A DNA stretch of 64,000 nt, from positions 15,307,817 through 15,371,816 of the forward strand of contig NC_090699.1 in the NCBI RefSeq assembly GCF_040954835.1. Direction: 5' to 3'. This document shows, one piece after another, positions 1 through 11,715 of this stretch. The stretch's first letter is position 1. The number at the start of each line of letters is the position of its first letter. The notes beneath the pieces are model-generated. The model saw only the letters and a list, made by a program, of their open reading frames with translations, was not told the origin of the DNA and made no database searches. Origin of the DNA: Lepisosteus oculatus. Its lineage: Eukaryota > Chordata > Actinopteri > Semionotiformes > Lepisosteidae. Position numbers and translations under genes: made by a program.

Positions 1-454
1 TTTTTACAGTTTTGTCAGTTCTTCCCCCCCCCGACTTCAACTCATCTCATCTGATTTTTCGAATCATTCAACCTGACCTCAAAGAAAAGTGCCTAATGTG
101 ACACCTCAAAACTTCGCATTGCAAAGTAATAGTCCTGTCTTATAGAGTGGTTTCAAAGACGGTGTCATCGGGTGATGGGATAATGGGCTGTTAAAACGAA
201 GCTTGTTGAACTGACCATTTTTCCCCCCACTCTGTGGACTATGAGCCGCCTGCACCAGTGTCTACATCAGACCCTGCATGCTGCCTAAGGACAGGGTTCC
301 AGATCCCGATATGGGTTTGAGTCTCGTCCTTTTTGTGCCCCGTGCTGTGTCGCATGGATATGGCCGTAGCGGAAGTGAAGGTTTCAGGAGGGGGGGGTCC
401 CGCCCGTCCTGTCCTCACCCCTGACCCCTGTTGATCTGGGTTGTCTCCCCTCAG

Positions 455-3400
455 GTATGAAGCGAGACCTGCAGGCGCTGAGGGACGAGATCAAGATGAG
501 TGCCAGCCACATTCAGAAGAAGCTGAAGAGTAAGTCTGCCGCCACAGCCGTCCTCCCTCCCTCCCTCCCTCGGGGCGGCAGGGCTGGGTGCCATGCGCGT
601 GCCCCCTGTCGGGTGAGTAACCCCTGCCCTCGTGTGCCGGGGTCGACGCTGGCAGAGGCCCGTGTCTTTTCGCGGTGGCGGACAAACCCGTCGCCCTCAC
701 GTCGGGCTCGGAAGGGTTTAAAAAACAAAACAAAAACAAATCCCGGCGCGGGGAGAAGGAACTCGCTTCTGGGGCCCGTCGGCGGCGGTGTGGTTATTCC
801 AGTTTTGCGGCTGGGTGGAGCTTCGGCTCTACAGAAGCCGACTGGGAACAGACCTCTTTTTCCCTGGATTAGAAGGGTTGGTTTTGACTGGGGCTGGCAT
901 GGCGGTGCATGGCTAACATGGTGCCGGGGCCCCGGGTTCGATTCTGCACCTGGGGTGCTATCTGTGTAGAGTTTGCATGCTCTCTCCGTGTTCAAGCGTG
1001 CTGATATGTTAATGTGGGTGTCCTGTGATGGACTGGTGTCCTGTCCAGGGTGTGTGAGAGTGTGTGTCTGTGTGTGTCCTGTGATGGACTGGTGTCCTGC
1101 CCAGGGTGTGTGTGAGAGTGTGTGTCTGTGTGTGTCCTGTGATGGACTGGTGTCCTGCCCAGGGTGTGTGTGAGAGTGTGTGTCTGTGTGTGTCCTGTGA
1201 TGGACTGGTGTCCTGCCCAGGGTATGTGTGAGAGTGTGTGTCTGTGTGTGTCCTGTGATGGACTGGTGTCCTGCCCAGGGTATGTGTGAGAGTGTGTGTC
1301 TGTGTGTGTCCTGTGATGGACTGGTGTCCTGCCCAGGGTGTGTGTGAGAGTGTGTGTCTGTGTGTGTCCTGTGATGGACTGGTGTCCTGCCCAGGGTGTG
1401 TGTGAGAGTGTGTGTCTGTGTGTGTCCTGTGATGGACTGGTGTCCTGCCCAGGGTGTGTGTGAGAGTGTGTGTCTGTGTGTGTCCTGTGATGGACTGGTG
1501 TCCTGTCCAGGGTGTGTGAGAGTGTGTGTCCTGTGACGGAATGGTGTCCTGTCCAGGTGTACCCCACCATGCGCTTGTTGCTTGCTGGGATAGACTCCAG
1601 CTCCCCCATGACCCTGTACTGGATAAAGGGGATGGATTATTTTGATTGGTTGGAGTCTGATGCAGGGGTAAAGGCCCTCTTACTCTGGCAGAGGATGGTT
1701 TACCTAGGACATCCCAGTTCTTTGAGAAAAAACAAACAAGATGTTGTTGTTTTTTAGTTTAAAACCCGTAAGGCTGAGAAAGACAGCAGTACAAATGTTA
1801 AGGGAAACACCCTGAACTACAGTTTTTAATCAAGGGAGAGTGACGCATAGTCTGTCTGACACATAGTGGTCAGATGTGCTACTGCACTGTGCTTCCCTGC
1901 AAACAGATCTCCGGGGATTTTCAGAGGAAAGTTCTCACCGGGCTGTGGCTATGTCACGGCACAAACTAACTAGTGTTTCGATAAAAGCATGCCCAAGAGC
2001 AGAACACACTGTGATCTCTGGAGAAGGAGGAACTTCAGTGACATAAAAACCTCATTATGTCATTTTGTTTGGATCTGTTAAAGCAGAGCTAGAAGAGTAT
2101 TGTGATATATAAAGCCTATTCTAGAATACATTCTGAGGCTGAAGGGAGTGTCCTACACTGATGGGCTGAAGGAAGCGAGTCTCTTTAGTCTGAAGGGAGT
2201 GTCCCATACTGAGAGGCTGCAGGAACCGAGTCTCTTTAGTCTTGAAGAGAGAATATTGCAAGGTGAATAAAATAAAAGTATTCAAAATCCTCAAAGACAT
2301 TGACAGACAGACGGCCTGTGATACACGAGCTAGAGGTTATGGGAGTGTGGAGAAAGCTGTAACGAGACTTGCTGGACCCAGACTTCTCTCAGGGAACAGC
2401 TCGATGAGATCCTGTGATCAATTAACCAAGAGCTTCCAAGCAGGCCAGACAGGCCGAATGGCTGCTCTCGTTTGTGACCCGGCTTGTGCTCTTATGTTCA
2501 TGTAACCGTGGTGACGTCTCCGCTGGTCAGTCAGGTCCTGCTTGCTGTGTGTGTCATGGTGTGTAAGGGTTACTCTGTGTTGCTGACAGCCGTTCATGGT
2601 TCACAGCTCCACAGATCTGCTTTGTTTAGACATCTGCTTAAACCTGTTCCTGCGCAGGCTGTGTCACTTGAGCTGGGGAACATGTGTTAACTCAGGCTGG
2701 TGTTAGTGGCTGTGATGCAGCATGACAGCAGAGTCATTTTTAAACACTTCGCATTTATGCCGGCTTCTACCGCCTGGCAAATTGATCAGAAAAAACTTGA
2801 GCCTTTTCCTTCTGCAGTTCGGTGGCCAGCTTGTGCTCAGAGTTTTGTAGAATCAGTCACAGCCCTGTTACTTGTGAAAGAATTGAATGGTTTATTAAGG
2901 AAGTAAAAACAGGCATCGTAATGGTGCAGTGGTGAGCATGGCTGCTTCGCAGCGCTGGAGCCCCGGGTTCAATTCTTGGGGTGCTGTCTGTGTGGAGTTC
3001 GCATGTTCTTCCCGTGTTCGTGTGGGTTTTCTCTGGGTGCTCTGGCTTCTTCCCAAAGACATGCTGGTAGGATAATTGGCTTCTGGAAAATTGTAAGTGT
3101 GTAAGTGTGTGTCTGTGTCAGTCTGCCCTGTGATGGACCGGTGTCCTGTCCAGAGTGTGTGTCTGTGTTTGTCCTGTGATGGACTGGTGTCCTGTCCAGG
3201 GTGTGTGAGAGTGTGTGTCCTGTGATGGACTGGTGTCCTGTCCGGGGTGTGTGAGAGTGTGTGTCCTGTGATGGGCTGGTGTCCTGTCCGGGGTGTGTGA
3301 GAGTGTGTGTCCTGTGATGGGCTGGTGTCCTGTCCGGGGTGTGTGAGAGTGTGTGTCCTGTGATGGGCTGGTGTCCTGTCCGGGGTGTGTGAGAGTGTGT

Positions 3401-6400
3401 GTCCTGTGATGGGCTGGTGTCCTGTCCGGGGTGTGTGAGAGTGTGTGTCTGTGTGTGTCCTGTGATGGACTGGTGTCCTGCCCAGGGTATGTGAGAGTGT
3501 GTGTCCTGTGATGGACTGGCGTCCTGTCCAGGGTGTGTGTGAGTGTGTGTCTGTGTGTGTCCTGTGATGGACTGGCGTCCTGTCCAGGGTGTGTGTCTGT
3601 GTGTGTCCTGTGATGGACTGGCGTCCTGTCCAGGGTGTGTGTGAGTGTGTGTCTGTGTGTCCTGTGATGGACTGGTGTCCTGTCCAGGGTGTGTGAGAGT
3701 GTGTGTCCTGTGATGGACTGGTGTCCTGTCCAGGGTGTGTGACAGTGTGTGTCTGTGTGTGTCCTGTGATGGACTGGTGTTCTGTCCAGGGTGTGTGAGA
3801 GTGTGTGTCCTGTGATGGACTGGTGTCCTGTCCAGGGTGTGTGTGAGAGTGTGTGTCTGTGTGTGTCCTGTGATGGACTGGTGTCCTGTCCAGGGTGTGT
3901 GACGGTGTGTGTCTGTGTGTGTCCTGTGATGGACTGGTGTTCTGTCCAGGGTGTGTGAGAGTGTGTGTCCTGTGATGGACTGGTGTCCTGTCCAGGGTGT
4001 GTGAGAGAGTGTGTCTGTGTGTCCTGTGATGGACTGGTGTTCTGTCCAGGGTGTGTGAGAGTGTGTGTCCTGTGATGGACTGGTGTCCTGTCCAGGGTGT
4101 GTGTGAGAGTGTGTCTGTGTGTGTCCTGTGATGGACTGGTGTCCTGTCCAGGGTGTGTGAGAGTGTGTGTCTGTATGTGTCGTGTGATGGACTGGTGTCC
4201 TCTCCAGGGTGTGTGAGAGTGTGTGTCTGTGTGTGTCCTGTGATGGACTGGTGTCCTGTCCAGGGTAAACCCTGCCTTGCACCCACTGCTTGCTCTTCCG
4301 TGACCCTGTACTGGATAAAGTGGTTTGAAAATGGGTGGATGGGATTAAAATCACCTTTGCCTTACAAAACAGGAGGAGTTACTGAACCAAGCTGGACAAA
4401 TGTTTTCCTAAGCGTCCAATCAACAGTTTTGTTTTGGCAGAGATGTACAGTGCCTTGCCTTGTGTTTACTGTGTTTTCTGTTTTTCAGGTATTGAACCCA
4501 AAAAGGAAGAGGAGGATGGGAAGTATGTGCCTGTCAACGTTAGGATGCAGAGAACACAGGTGAGCGGCCCTGCAGCAGGGCAGGCTGTCGCCCCGGTCCA
4601 CGCTCTTTCAGAGTTGATTGAATTGCCCCGTTCAGGGGAGCCCCAGGTCTGTCCGGGGGTGCCTGTGTGGCAGCAGTCAGATAGCAGTTTGAGCCACCTC
4701 AGGCCGGACCAGCTGGGCGCAGGTCTTGGGTGTGTGTGCAGCGTATCGGTCAGGCCCTGCAGTCACCCCTGGGAAGGTGGGGGCCAGCCGCCGTGCTGTG
4801 GCTGTTCCCCGGGGGTAGTGACCCCACATCCTCCACGGCCTGCCTTTAAAGGCCCCAAGGCAGACCCTGGGTGGACCGAGACTCCGCACTCGGTCTTGCT
4901 GGGAAGGCTGGGCCTCTGTAGAAGGAAGTGATCCAGGTGAGGAGGGAATGTGGCGCTGAGGCCTGCGCTCCAGAGCTCTGTGTCTGGTTAGAAAGTGGAG
5001 GAGACGTGCGCTTGGAGTTGACCTGTGTGCCAGAGCCCGTAACACCTGAAGTGCAACAAAGTGCCCTGCAAGATTTTGTCCCGAGCTCCCCCGTCTGTGT
5101 TGCTGACCGACGCTCTGTGCCCCCCGCAGCACGGGATCCTGTCGCGGGAGTTTGTGGAGCTGATGGGCAGATGCAACGCCGTGCAGTCGCAGTACAGGGA
5201 CCGCAACGTGGAGAGGATCCAGCGCCAGCTGAAGATCAGTGAGTCTGCGCCTCCCGCTCCCGCCGCAGGGCACTGGAGCGAGACACGGCACGCTCCTGCT
5301 CTCCGGGCAGGGCTCTGCGCTCTGTGACGGAGCTGACGGGCTGTGGAAATGGCGTCCTTGTCTTGTGCAGGGAAGGACCCTTTGATCTAGAACAGCGGCT
5401 GAGCTGTGTCCTTAGCTGACCTGGAATGGGGTTCCCTCAGTGGTGCCACGGAATTGGTGAGCTGGGCGGGTTTGTCCTTGGCTCTTGTGAACCTTGTGAG
5501 AAGCTCTCGCGGGCGGAGCGGTGGCTCTGTGGCTCGGGATCCCGCGGCCGGCAGAGGAATCCTACTCCATTAGGCCCCTGAGCGAGGCCCTTCACCCCAG
5601 CTGCTCCGGGGGTGCTGTATAAATGGCTGACCCTGCGCTCTGACCCCCAGCTTCTCTCTCCCTGTCTGTGTGTCTCATGGGGAGCAAGCTGGGGTCTGGG
5701 AAAAGACACATTCCTAATGCAAGAGATTGTATGTGGTGATCTTATCTTATCTGCATCAGGACTCTGATTGATGTCTTGTGCAGCTGTTGGTGCCATGGGG
5801 CTCAAAGTAGTAGTAATAATTCCTAACTCTTATATAGCGCTTTTCTGGACACTCCACTCTCTACCTCTTTACAGGTAATGGGGTCTCCCCTCCTGGATGA
5901 TGCTCCAGTCTGCTCACACACACCAGCTCTCAGTGGGGAGGAGAGCAGAGTGATGTAGCCAGTTCAGAGAGGGGGGTTATTAGGAGGCCATGGTACAATG
6001 ACAGACTAAAGCGAACAGTGGATTGGGCCAGGTTTTAACTGAGGCTGGGAACAAACAAAGTTAATCCCAGTGGTTTATGCCATAGAAATTAAAACAGATC
6101 CTTAAAGAGGACCTGCAGTCAGATTCTTAAGCCTCGGTAACAAAATAAATCCATTGACGGTACAGAAAAAAAATGTACAGATTTCAAGTGAAGCACAAAA
6201 TTGTGAACTTTGTGAAAATACTATGAGTCGCCATGGTGTCGCAAACTCACCTTCGAGTTCCCATGATTTGTCACCTGAAGCAGCCCTTCCTGCTCACTAG
6301 CCACTGTAATAACTAATGTAATTTACCAGCAAATTAGTATAGTTTGTGCAGGAGACATTTCACTGCAGAAACGCTCCAAGTTAACAAGCAAGTAGTATTT

Positions 6401-9400
6401 GTAGGCAAAACAGTCCCAAAGTGGAGAGTAATATTTCTTTTGGATTAAAAGAGTTCTATTCACAAGCCTGCTTGATTACAGTGTCACAGGGCTACACACA
6501 TCACCAGAAATTTCGTTACTGTGCTCTGAAACACAGAATATGAGGCTGCACATGCAGCACCTGGAAGTTTAATCTATTTTGTGGCGTAAATAGGAGGCAA
6601 CGCCGATTCTTTCTAACCCCGGGGGTATAAAAAGTAGCGGTGCAGTTCCCCTGCTCTGAAAGGACAGCAAAGTACAGGAAACTGAGGGGGGGGGTCTTCT
6701 ACAGAGCTCGTGGGTGAAGGGTCTTGTCCTAAACCTTTCTTCTGTTGTTTGTGCTCTCCCTGTGCCTCTCCACGCGCTCCAGGCGATCAGTAAGTTTTCC
6801 TTTTCTCCATGTCTTTCGTGCGTTTCGACCCAGCGTTCCTGGGTATCCCCTCTCCTGCACATACTGTCCAGCAGAGGGGTCCTTCAGAAAGCCTCGCTCC
6901 AGCAGATGAGCTGGGCAGCAGACCTGTTGCAGCAGGACGTGTTTGTGAAAATAGAGTAGAGTAGTCTTTTGACAATAGCGGGATGTAGTGATGTAGTGTA
7001 GACATGTACTGTATGCAACGACAGAACAAAATAAAGTGCCGAGGTGCAAGTAAAGACCTGTGTACTGTTAAACACATGTAGACGGCACCGCAAGAAAGTG
7101 TGTTCGTTTATTTTTTGTGCATTATATTTTGTGCCAGGCATTGGCCTATAGCAGTTGATGTGTCGGTGAGGCCCGGCTGTGTGTATCTCTCAGTACCCCA
7201 TGGTGCTGGTGTTCTGAATGTGTTGGTGAGGCCCGGTTGGCCCAGCTGTGTGTGTATCTCTCAGTACCCCATGGTGCTGGTGTTCTGAATGTGTCGGTGA
7301 GGCCCGGCTGGACACGGCTGTGTGTATCTCTCAGTACCTCATGGTGCTGGTGTTCTGAATGTGTTTGTATCTCTCAGTACCCCATGGTGCTGGTGTTCTG
7401 AATGTGTATGTATCTCTCAGTACCCCATGGTGCTGGTGTTCTGAATGTGTGTGTATCTCTCAGTACCTCATGGTGCTGGTGTTCTGAATGTGTTTGTATC
7501 TCTCAGTACCTCATGGTGCTGGTGTTTTGATTCTCAGCTGGGACCAACGTGACGGACGAAGAGCTGGACCAGATGCTGGAGAGTGGACAGACGGATGTCT
7601 TCACACAAAATGTTAGTGCTGTTGGAGAAATTTTTCCATCTCCCCATTAAAAGATAGTCAGGAGTCCATCTCAAAAGTTTTTTAAAAATCATGCACATGG
7701 AAGTGAAACACACAGAGATGCTTTGTGTGTTTTTCTCAAATTGATTTAATTAGAACAGTCCTTAAATATTTTTCTATTATCTATCACACTTCCCTGTGCT
7801 GATTCTAATACAATTGGTTAATTAGTTTTGTAGCCCAAATTTAATTAGTTCCCATATAATACAGTATAGAATTACTTAAGAATGTATTAATGTACTGGAG
7901 TGTCCAGTCAGTCAGTGTGTCTGTATGAACCCCTCTCTCTCAGTGCAGTGTTAATGTACTGGAGTGTCCAGTCAGTCAGTGTGTCTGTATGAACCCCTCT
8001 CTCTCAGTGCAGTGTTAATGTACTGGAGTGTCCAGTCAGTGTCACGAGAATATAGGATTATCCTATGTTTCTGGATAATCATTGGGCACCCTTCCCCACC
8101 TCTCTCTCAGATCCTAAGGGACACACATGCCACCAAGCAGGCCCTGAACGAGATCGAGACTAGGCACGAGGAGATCCTGAAGCTGGAGAGGAGTATACGA
8201 GACCTACACGAGATGTTCCAGTACCTGGCCATGGAGGTGGAGGCCCAGGTGAGCCAGCCCACCTTTCTCACACCAATCCCAGTGGTTAATTTTGTGAAAA
8301 ACAGACAAGAAGGTTTCCAAAAGCCATCCAGTTTTCCCCCCTGTGTGTAAAGTAGAGCCTCCTGTCCTGACTGGAGGATCTCATCCAGCTGTTTCTTGAG
8401 AGAGGTCAGGGTATCGGCTTCAACAACATGGCTGGGCAGCTTGTTCCACACTCCAGCCACCCTTTGTGTAAAGACGAGCTCCTGCTCCCAGTCCCCATTA
8501 GCGCCTTCCTGGGTGTTGCAGCCTGTGCGTCACCACTGCCCTCAGCCTCTCCCGGGCCGTTCTCCGCCCGTGCTCGTCCGCCCCCGGAGTCGGCACGCGC
8601 CAGCTGGGCCCTTGTCCTCTTGTCTCGGCAGGGCGAGATGGTGAACCGCATCGAGAGCAACATCCTGCAGTCGTCCAACTACGTGGAGAAAGCCACGGCT
8701 GACACGGAGAAGGCCAAGGAGTACCACGTGAAATCCCAGAAGGTGAGGGGGAGGAGGCTTCAGGGCTGGGGTGGCGAGCGAGCCCTTTAACAACCATCGC
8801 GTCCGGTTTTGCAAAGCCCGTCTCTGCAGCTGGGGGTAATGGGGCATCCTTTCTGTTAGTAGAGGGAGGTGTGAAGAGCAAGACTATGCCCTTTTTTCGC
8901 TCAAGGCATGGTCTCCTGATTGGAGGTGGGGGGGGTGGGGGGTGGGGGGTGGGGGGTCAGGGGTCAGAGGTCAGGGGTCAGGGGTCAACCTGGCGAGCGG
9001 CAGCAGGCAAAACCGGAATGCGGTCCCGGAACCACAGGCTGAACCCGGAGGGCACGAGCGAGCGAGAGCAGCGAAGGGAGAATCCGGTACCAGAAAGCAG
9101 GGAGTAGGAGCAAATCCGGGGAGCCGGGGAATCTCGGAGCGAGTACGAGAGCCGCGATCGGAGGACACCGTGACGAGCTCGGGGTGGTCGTGACGGAGCG
9201 GCTGGCGGGTCACGCGAGTGGGGCGGGTCATCTGCCCCAGCGGGTGGTAACGGAAGAGTCCGAGCGGGCAAGAGGGAGGGTGCCACCAACTCTTGACACA
9301 GGGCACAGGTGCCATGTTGAATGTTGCATTATGGGATTGGTCGTCTTCCTGGTTCGATGGTCCATACATACTACATACATGTAGTGATGCATGCATGAGC

Positions 9401-9730
9401 AAACGCACACTGGCACGTGTATCGGTGCTGACACGCTAGCGCTTAAACTAAAACAGGATACTTGTTTTAGATGTTCAGGATCGTTTTGGGGCAACTCGGG
9501 ATCGCAGTGGTTAGCCCTGTCCTGTGAGGGGCAGTTGAGATTAAATACTTCTCCTCAACATGGTGGCACGTTGTGCTGCCCGTCTCCGCCTTGTGCAAAG
9601 ACGCGTGTCGGTGTCAGGCTGGACTGACTTGCCACCTGTGTTCTTGCAGAAGAAGCTGTGCATCGCGGTGTGCGTGATCGTCCTCATCCTTGTCATCATC
9701 GCCATCTTGGCCGGCACGTTCGCCAGCTGA
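455..9730 (+). CDS. STX4: Syntaxin-4, last seven coding exons (5' part outside window)
   Basis: Plasma-membrane Qa-SNARE that pairs with SNAP-23 and VAMP in regulated exocytosis. Coding exons read as 455-529, 4489-4559, 5130-5238, 7538-7611, 8111-8248, 8632-8742 and 9650-9730. All have AG/GT borders and matching phases. The first exon gives the end of the Habc region ([18 protein letters not shown]). Next come [20 protein letters not shown] and [16 protein letters not shown]. The SNARE motif spans 8111-8742 and includes [20 protein letters not shown]. The zero-layer glutamine lies in [12 protein letters not shown], with the exon junction directly after Q. The final exon encodes [20 protein letters not shown], a C-terminal membrane anchor, then a short tail ending FAS and TGA at 9728-9730. 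The pattern matches STX4 better than STX1 or STX3, especially IEPKKEE and NVRM before HGILS. The N-terminal exons lie before base 1. The frame is intact throughout what is visible. Confidence 0.95.
880..1640 (+). mobile_element. V-SINE/DANA-like SINE with an expanded internal minisatellite
   Basis: The head (tRNA-like gggttcgattctg, then a gtgtagagtttgcatgctct core) lies at about 893-985. The tail (cttgctgggatagactccag ... gtactggataaag) lies at about 1575-1630. Between them, 1021-1555, the internal segment 'gatggactggtgtcctg' is tandemly repeated about nine times with a period of 56-58 bp and gtgtgt spacers. It sits in the STX4 intron before exon 4489. Confidence 0.8.
1641..2900. other. Intronic sequence of STX4, mostly without recognised features
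   Basis: No coding exon is visible. Positions 2125-2250 hold two or three ~60-bp units (ctgaagggagtgtcc ... gagtctctttagt). These are the reverse complement of the 48.75-49.03 kb minisatellite unit, so both belong to one dispersed family. Confidence 0.5.
2915..4330 (+). mobile_element. V-SINE/DANA-like SINE with a ~1.15-kb internal minisatellite
   Basis: The SINE head and core (gggttcaattcttggggtgc, gtgtggagttcgcatgttct, caaagacatgctggtaggat) are at about 2918-3095. The tail (ccctgccttgcacccactg ... gtactggataaagtgg) is at 4266-4325. Positions 3110-4265 hold over 20 copies of the 'gtgatggactggtgtcctgt' segment with variable spacer length (about 37-58 bp). Long minus-strand open frames here (up to 463 codons) are by-products of the repeat. 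Confidence 0.85.
5505..5790 (+). mobile_element. tRNA-type SINE (second family), copy 1
   Basis: Shares a long block with 35885-36165: 'cccgcggccggcagaggaat', 'cctgagcgaggcccttcacc', 'tgctgtataaatggctgacc', and a tail related to tcttatcttatct. Copy 2 retains a tRNA-like promoter head (ggttgctggttccaatccc). Confidence 0.7.
5805..6010 (-). mobile_element. SINE3-type 3' body fragment
   Basis: On the minus strand this reads '...ccccattacctgtaaag...gtggagtgtccagaaaagcg ctatataag', the same tail as the 5S-derived element at 14.79-15.24 kb. The 5S head is absent here. Confidence 0.6.
6011..7165. other. STX4 intronic sequence, no feature recognised
   Basis: AT-rich at first and then mixed. No exon, RNA gene or named repeat was identified by eye. 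Short open frames at 6569-7141 have no recognisable domain. Confidence 0.4.
7168..7530 (+). repeat. Minisatellite of ~43-60-bp units abutting an STX4 3' splice site
   Basis: Seven or eight units contain 'tatctctcagtaccccatgg' and 'tgctggtgttctgaatgtg'. The longer first units also carry 'ggtgaggcccggctg'. The array ends a few bases before the acceptor ttgattctcag at 7537. Each unit carries its own tctctcag. Confidence 0.85.
7885..8045 (+). repeat. ~63-bp minisatellite (splice-site-linked family), STX4 locus
   Basis: About 2.5 units of 'gtactggagtgtccagtcag' plus 'gaacccctctctctcagtgc'. The array lies about 65 bp before the STX4 acceptor at 8110. The same unit makes large arrays in BCKDK and QPRT introns. 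Confidence 0.85.
8340..8475 (+). repeat. Unclassified dispersed repeat, copy 1
   Basis: Contains 'atctcatccagctgtttctt', 'cggcttcaacaacatggctg' and 'gcttgttccacactccagcc'. The same block occurs at 41285-41405 and 62040-62215, so it is an interspersed repeat and not a gene part. Confidence 0.6.
8920..8990 (+). promoter_or_regulatory. G-rich tract followed by a GGGTCA/AGGTCA direct-repeat cluster
   Basis: A run of ggggtgggg blocks (about 8925-8955) leads into four spaced hexamers of the RGGTCA type (ggggtcagaggtcaggggtc...). The spacing is one or two bases, like nuclear-receptor DR1/DR2 sites. It lies in the last STX4 coding intron. A function is only possible, not shown. Confidence 0.3.
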
Positions 9731-10374
9731 CGGAGGCCCTGCCTGCCTCACGCCTCCTCCTCCTGGTGCCTTCTCCCGGTGAGTGTCTCCTCTTCCCTCT
9801 CTCTGGCCGTCTGTCTACCTCTCCAATTCAGGTACAGCGAGCTTTATTGGCACTAAAGACATCGGTCGCCCATTCCTAACCTCCAAGCTGGCTTTCATGT
9901 AATAGATCTTGCAGTGGAGTTGTGCGGGTAATTTAGGATATCAGCAGTAACGGTCGTCTTCAGCAGTTCAGTGGATGTGGGTCAGTTGATCATATTTATC
10001 CCTCTGTGTTGTTTGGGGAGGGATTCCGTGCTTGAGAAGCATTCAGTTTCCACACGCTGTTTTGGACTCCCTGCAGGCAGTTTGAGTCATTTGATTTTTA
10101 TTGGCTGGCGTGGGAAAGAATAGGGTACTGTGGGTTGGAGGAATCTGTCGTCTTTTCACACCAAGGCACAGAGAGGCAGGCAGCTTTGATAGGATGCCCC
10201 CTACCGGGCGGGCAGGGTATTGCAGCTGTCTGAGCCATCGCCCACGTGCTTGGTGTTTGTGGCTGCTCAGTGCTGAAACACCAGGCAAAACAGTAGCTGC
10301 TCTTGACACAGCTGGGCTGTTACTCTAGTGGAGCACAAACAGGCGTTTTAAAAAAATGTGCAGCAACATCCAAC

Positions 10375-10690
10375 CTTCCATCTGTTTTCTAACGACATCA
10401 TCCAATTCAGGATCGCAGGGAGCCGGAGTCTATGCCAGCAAGCAGCAGACAAGGCAGGATACACCCCGGGCAGGACACCAGTCCGTTGTAGTGCAGACCG
10501 ACACACACACTCACACCAGGGCCAGTTTTCCCAGAAGCCAATTCACCACCCAGCATGTCTCTGGACTGCGGGTGGAAACCCTTGTGAATGGGGGGGGGGG
10601 GGACATGCGAACTCCCCACACACAGCACCTCAGATGCTGTGGATTGGACACCGGGGCCGTAGCGCTGCCTCCCCTGTGCCACTCTGGATG
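10375..10690 (-). mobile_element. V-SINE/DANA-like SINE
   Basis: On the minus strand it has the core (ggtttccacccgcagtccag type), the 'ggccctggtgtgagtgtgtg' segment, and the tail (gcttgctggcatagactccg). A 12-base poly-G run interrupts the head at about 10590. Confidence 0.75.
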
Positions 10691-11489
10691 ATCACCCTTA
10701 TCTCGGATCTTTCCGGTGGGATGAACACAAGGAAGCAAAAGCTGCTGAGAAACCGCAAGGCAGTCCTCTTACACAAGGGCTTTCCTGGGATAAGAGAGCT
10801 CCACAGTGCGCCCCTGTGGATCTAGACTAGATCACAGGCTCTCGTTTAAGACCTGATTGTGTCCCCCCCTCTCTCTCTCTCTTTCCAGTGTGATCCTGCT
10901 TTCTGCGTCTTCATCCCTGTGCAGTCCTCACCTGACTCGGAGGAACAAGTCGGCCCAGCACTGAGCAAATTCCGGACCTGCGGAGGCGTCGTCCGCCCAG
11001 ACTCCGTCGTCGCCTTGGCCCTCTTGTGGCTTGCCTGAGCCGCGACGATAATACCATGGTCTTCACCCCCCCAGGGCTGTTGGCGTGAGTGCGCGTGTGC
11101 GTGCGCGGATGGGTGTGCGCTTGTCTGTCTGTGCGAGAGCAAGCCTCCGCGTCGTGTGTGCGGCCCCTTCCCAGCAGGCCCCGGCTCGGCAGACTGTGTT
11201 CCGTGTGCGTCTGGGGTCGGCGATCGCGCCGGTGACCCACGCCGCTCCAGTCGCGCGGGAATTTGAAAACATATGACCTACTTCGGATTGGAACAGCAAA
11301 AGTGTCTGTTACGCGTTTGAAATTATTGCGATTTATTTTACTTTGTGTGCAGCTATTTATAGTGAACACATTTTTGTGAGGCGGTTTTAAAATATTTCCA
11401 CACATTTTTCTTAACGGTTTAATTATCAGATGTTACTGTAGTTGTCCCAGGATTAACCCTTACATTAACTGAGTTCTGGCATGATGGGA

Positions 11490-11715
11490 TGGGTGTGGCA
11501 AGGTGGCGCAGTGGTTGACGTTGCTGCCTGGCAGCGCTGGGGCCCTGGGTTCAATTCCTGGGGTGCTGTCTGTGTGGAGTCTGCATGCTCTCCCCATGCT
11601 CCCATGGGCTTCGGGTGCTCTGGTTTCTTCCTTGCACCTGTTGCTTGCTGGGATAGACTGGCTCCCTCATGACCCTGTACTGGATGAAGCTGTCAGAACA
11701 TGGCTGGATGGATAC
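11490..11715 (+). mobile_element. V-SINE/DANA-like SINE, internally deleted
   Basis: tRNA-like head 'ggtggcgcagtggttgacgt' and 'cctgggttcaattcctgggg', core 'gtgtggagtctgcatgctct', then directly the tail 'cttgctgggatagactggct'. The segment that forms minisatellites elsewhere is missing. Confidence 0.8.

Noticed and set aside
992-1609. 205-codon minus-strand frame
   Set aside because: Same minisatellite artefact as at 2.9-4.35 kb.
2895-4354. Minus-strand open frames of 461-463 codons ([14 protein letters not shown]-type repeats)
   Set aside because: They lie wholly in the SINE-internal minisatellite. Two frames are open at once because the repeat lacks stop codons. No gene structure.
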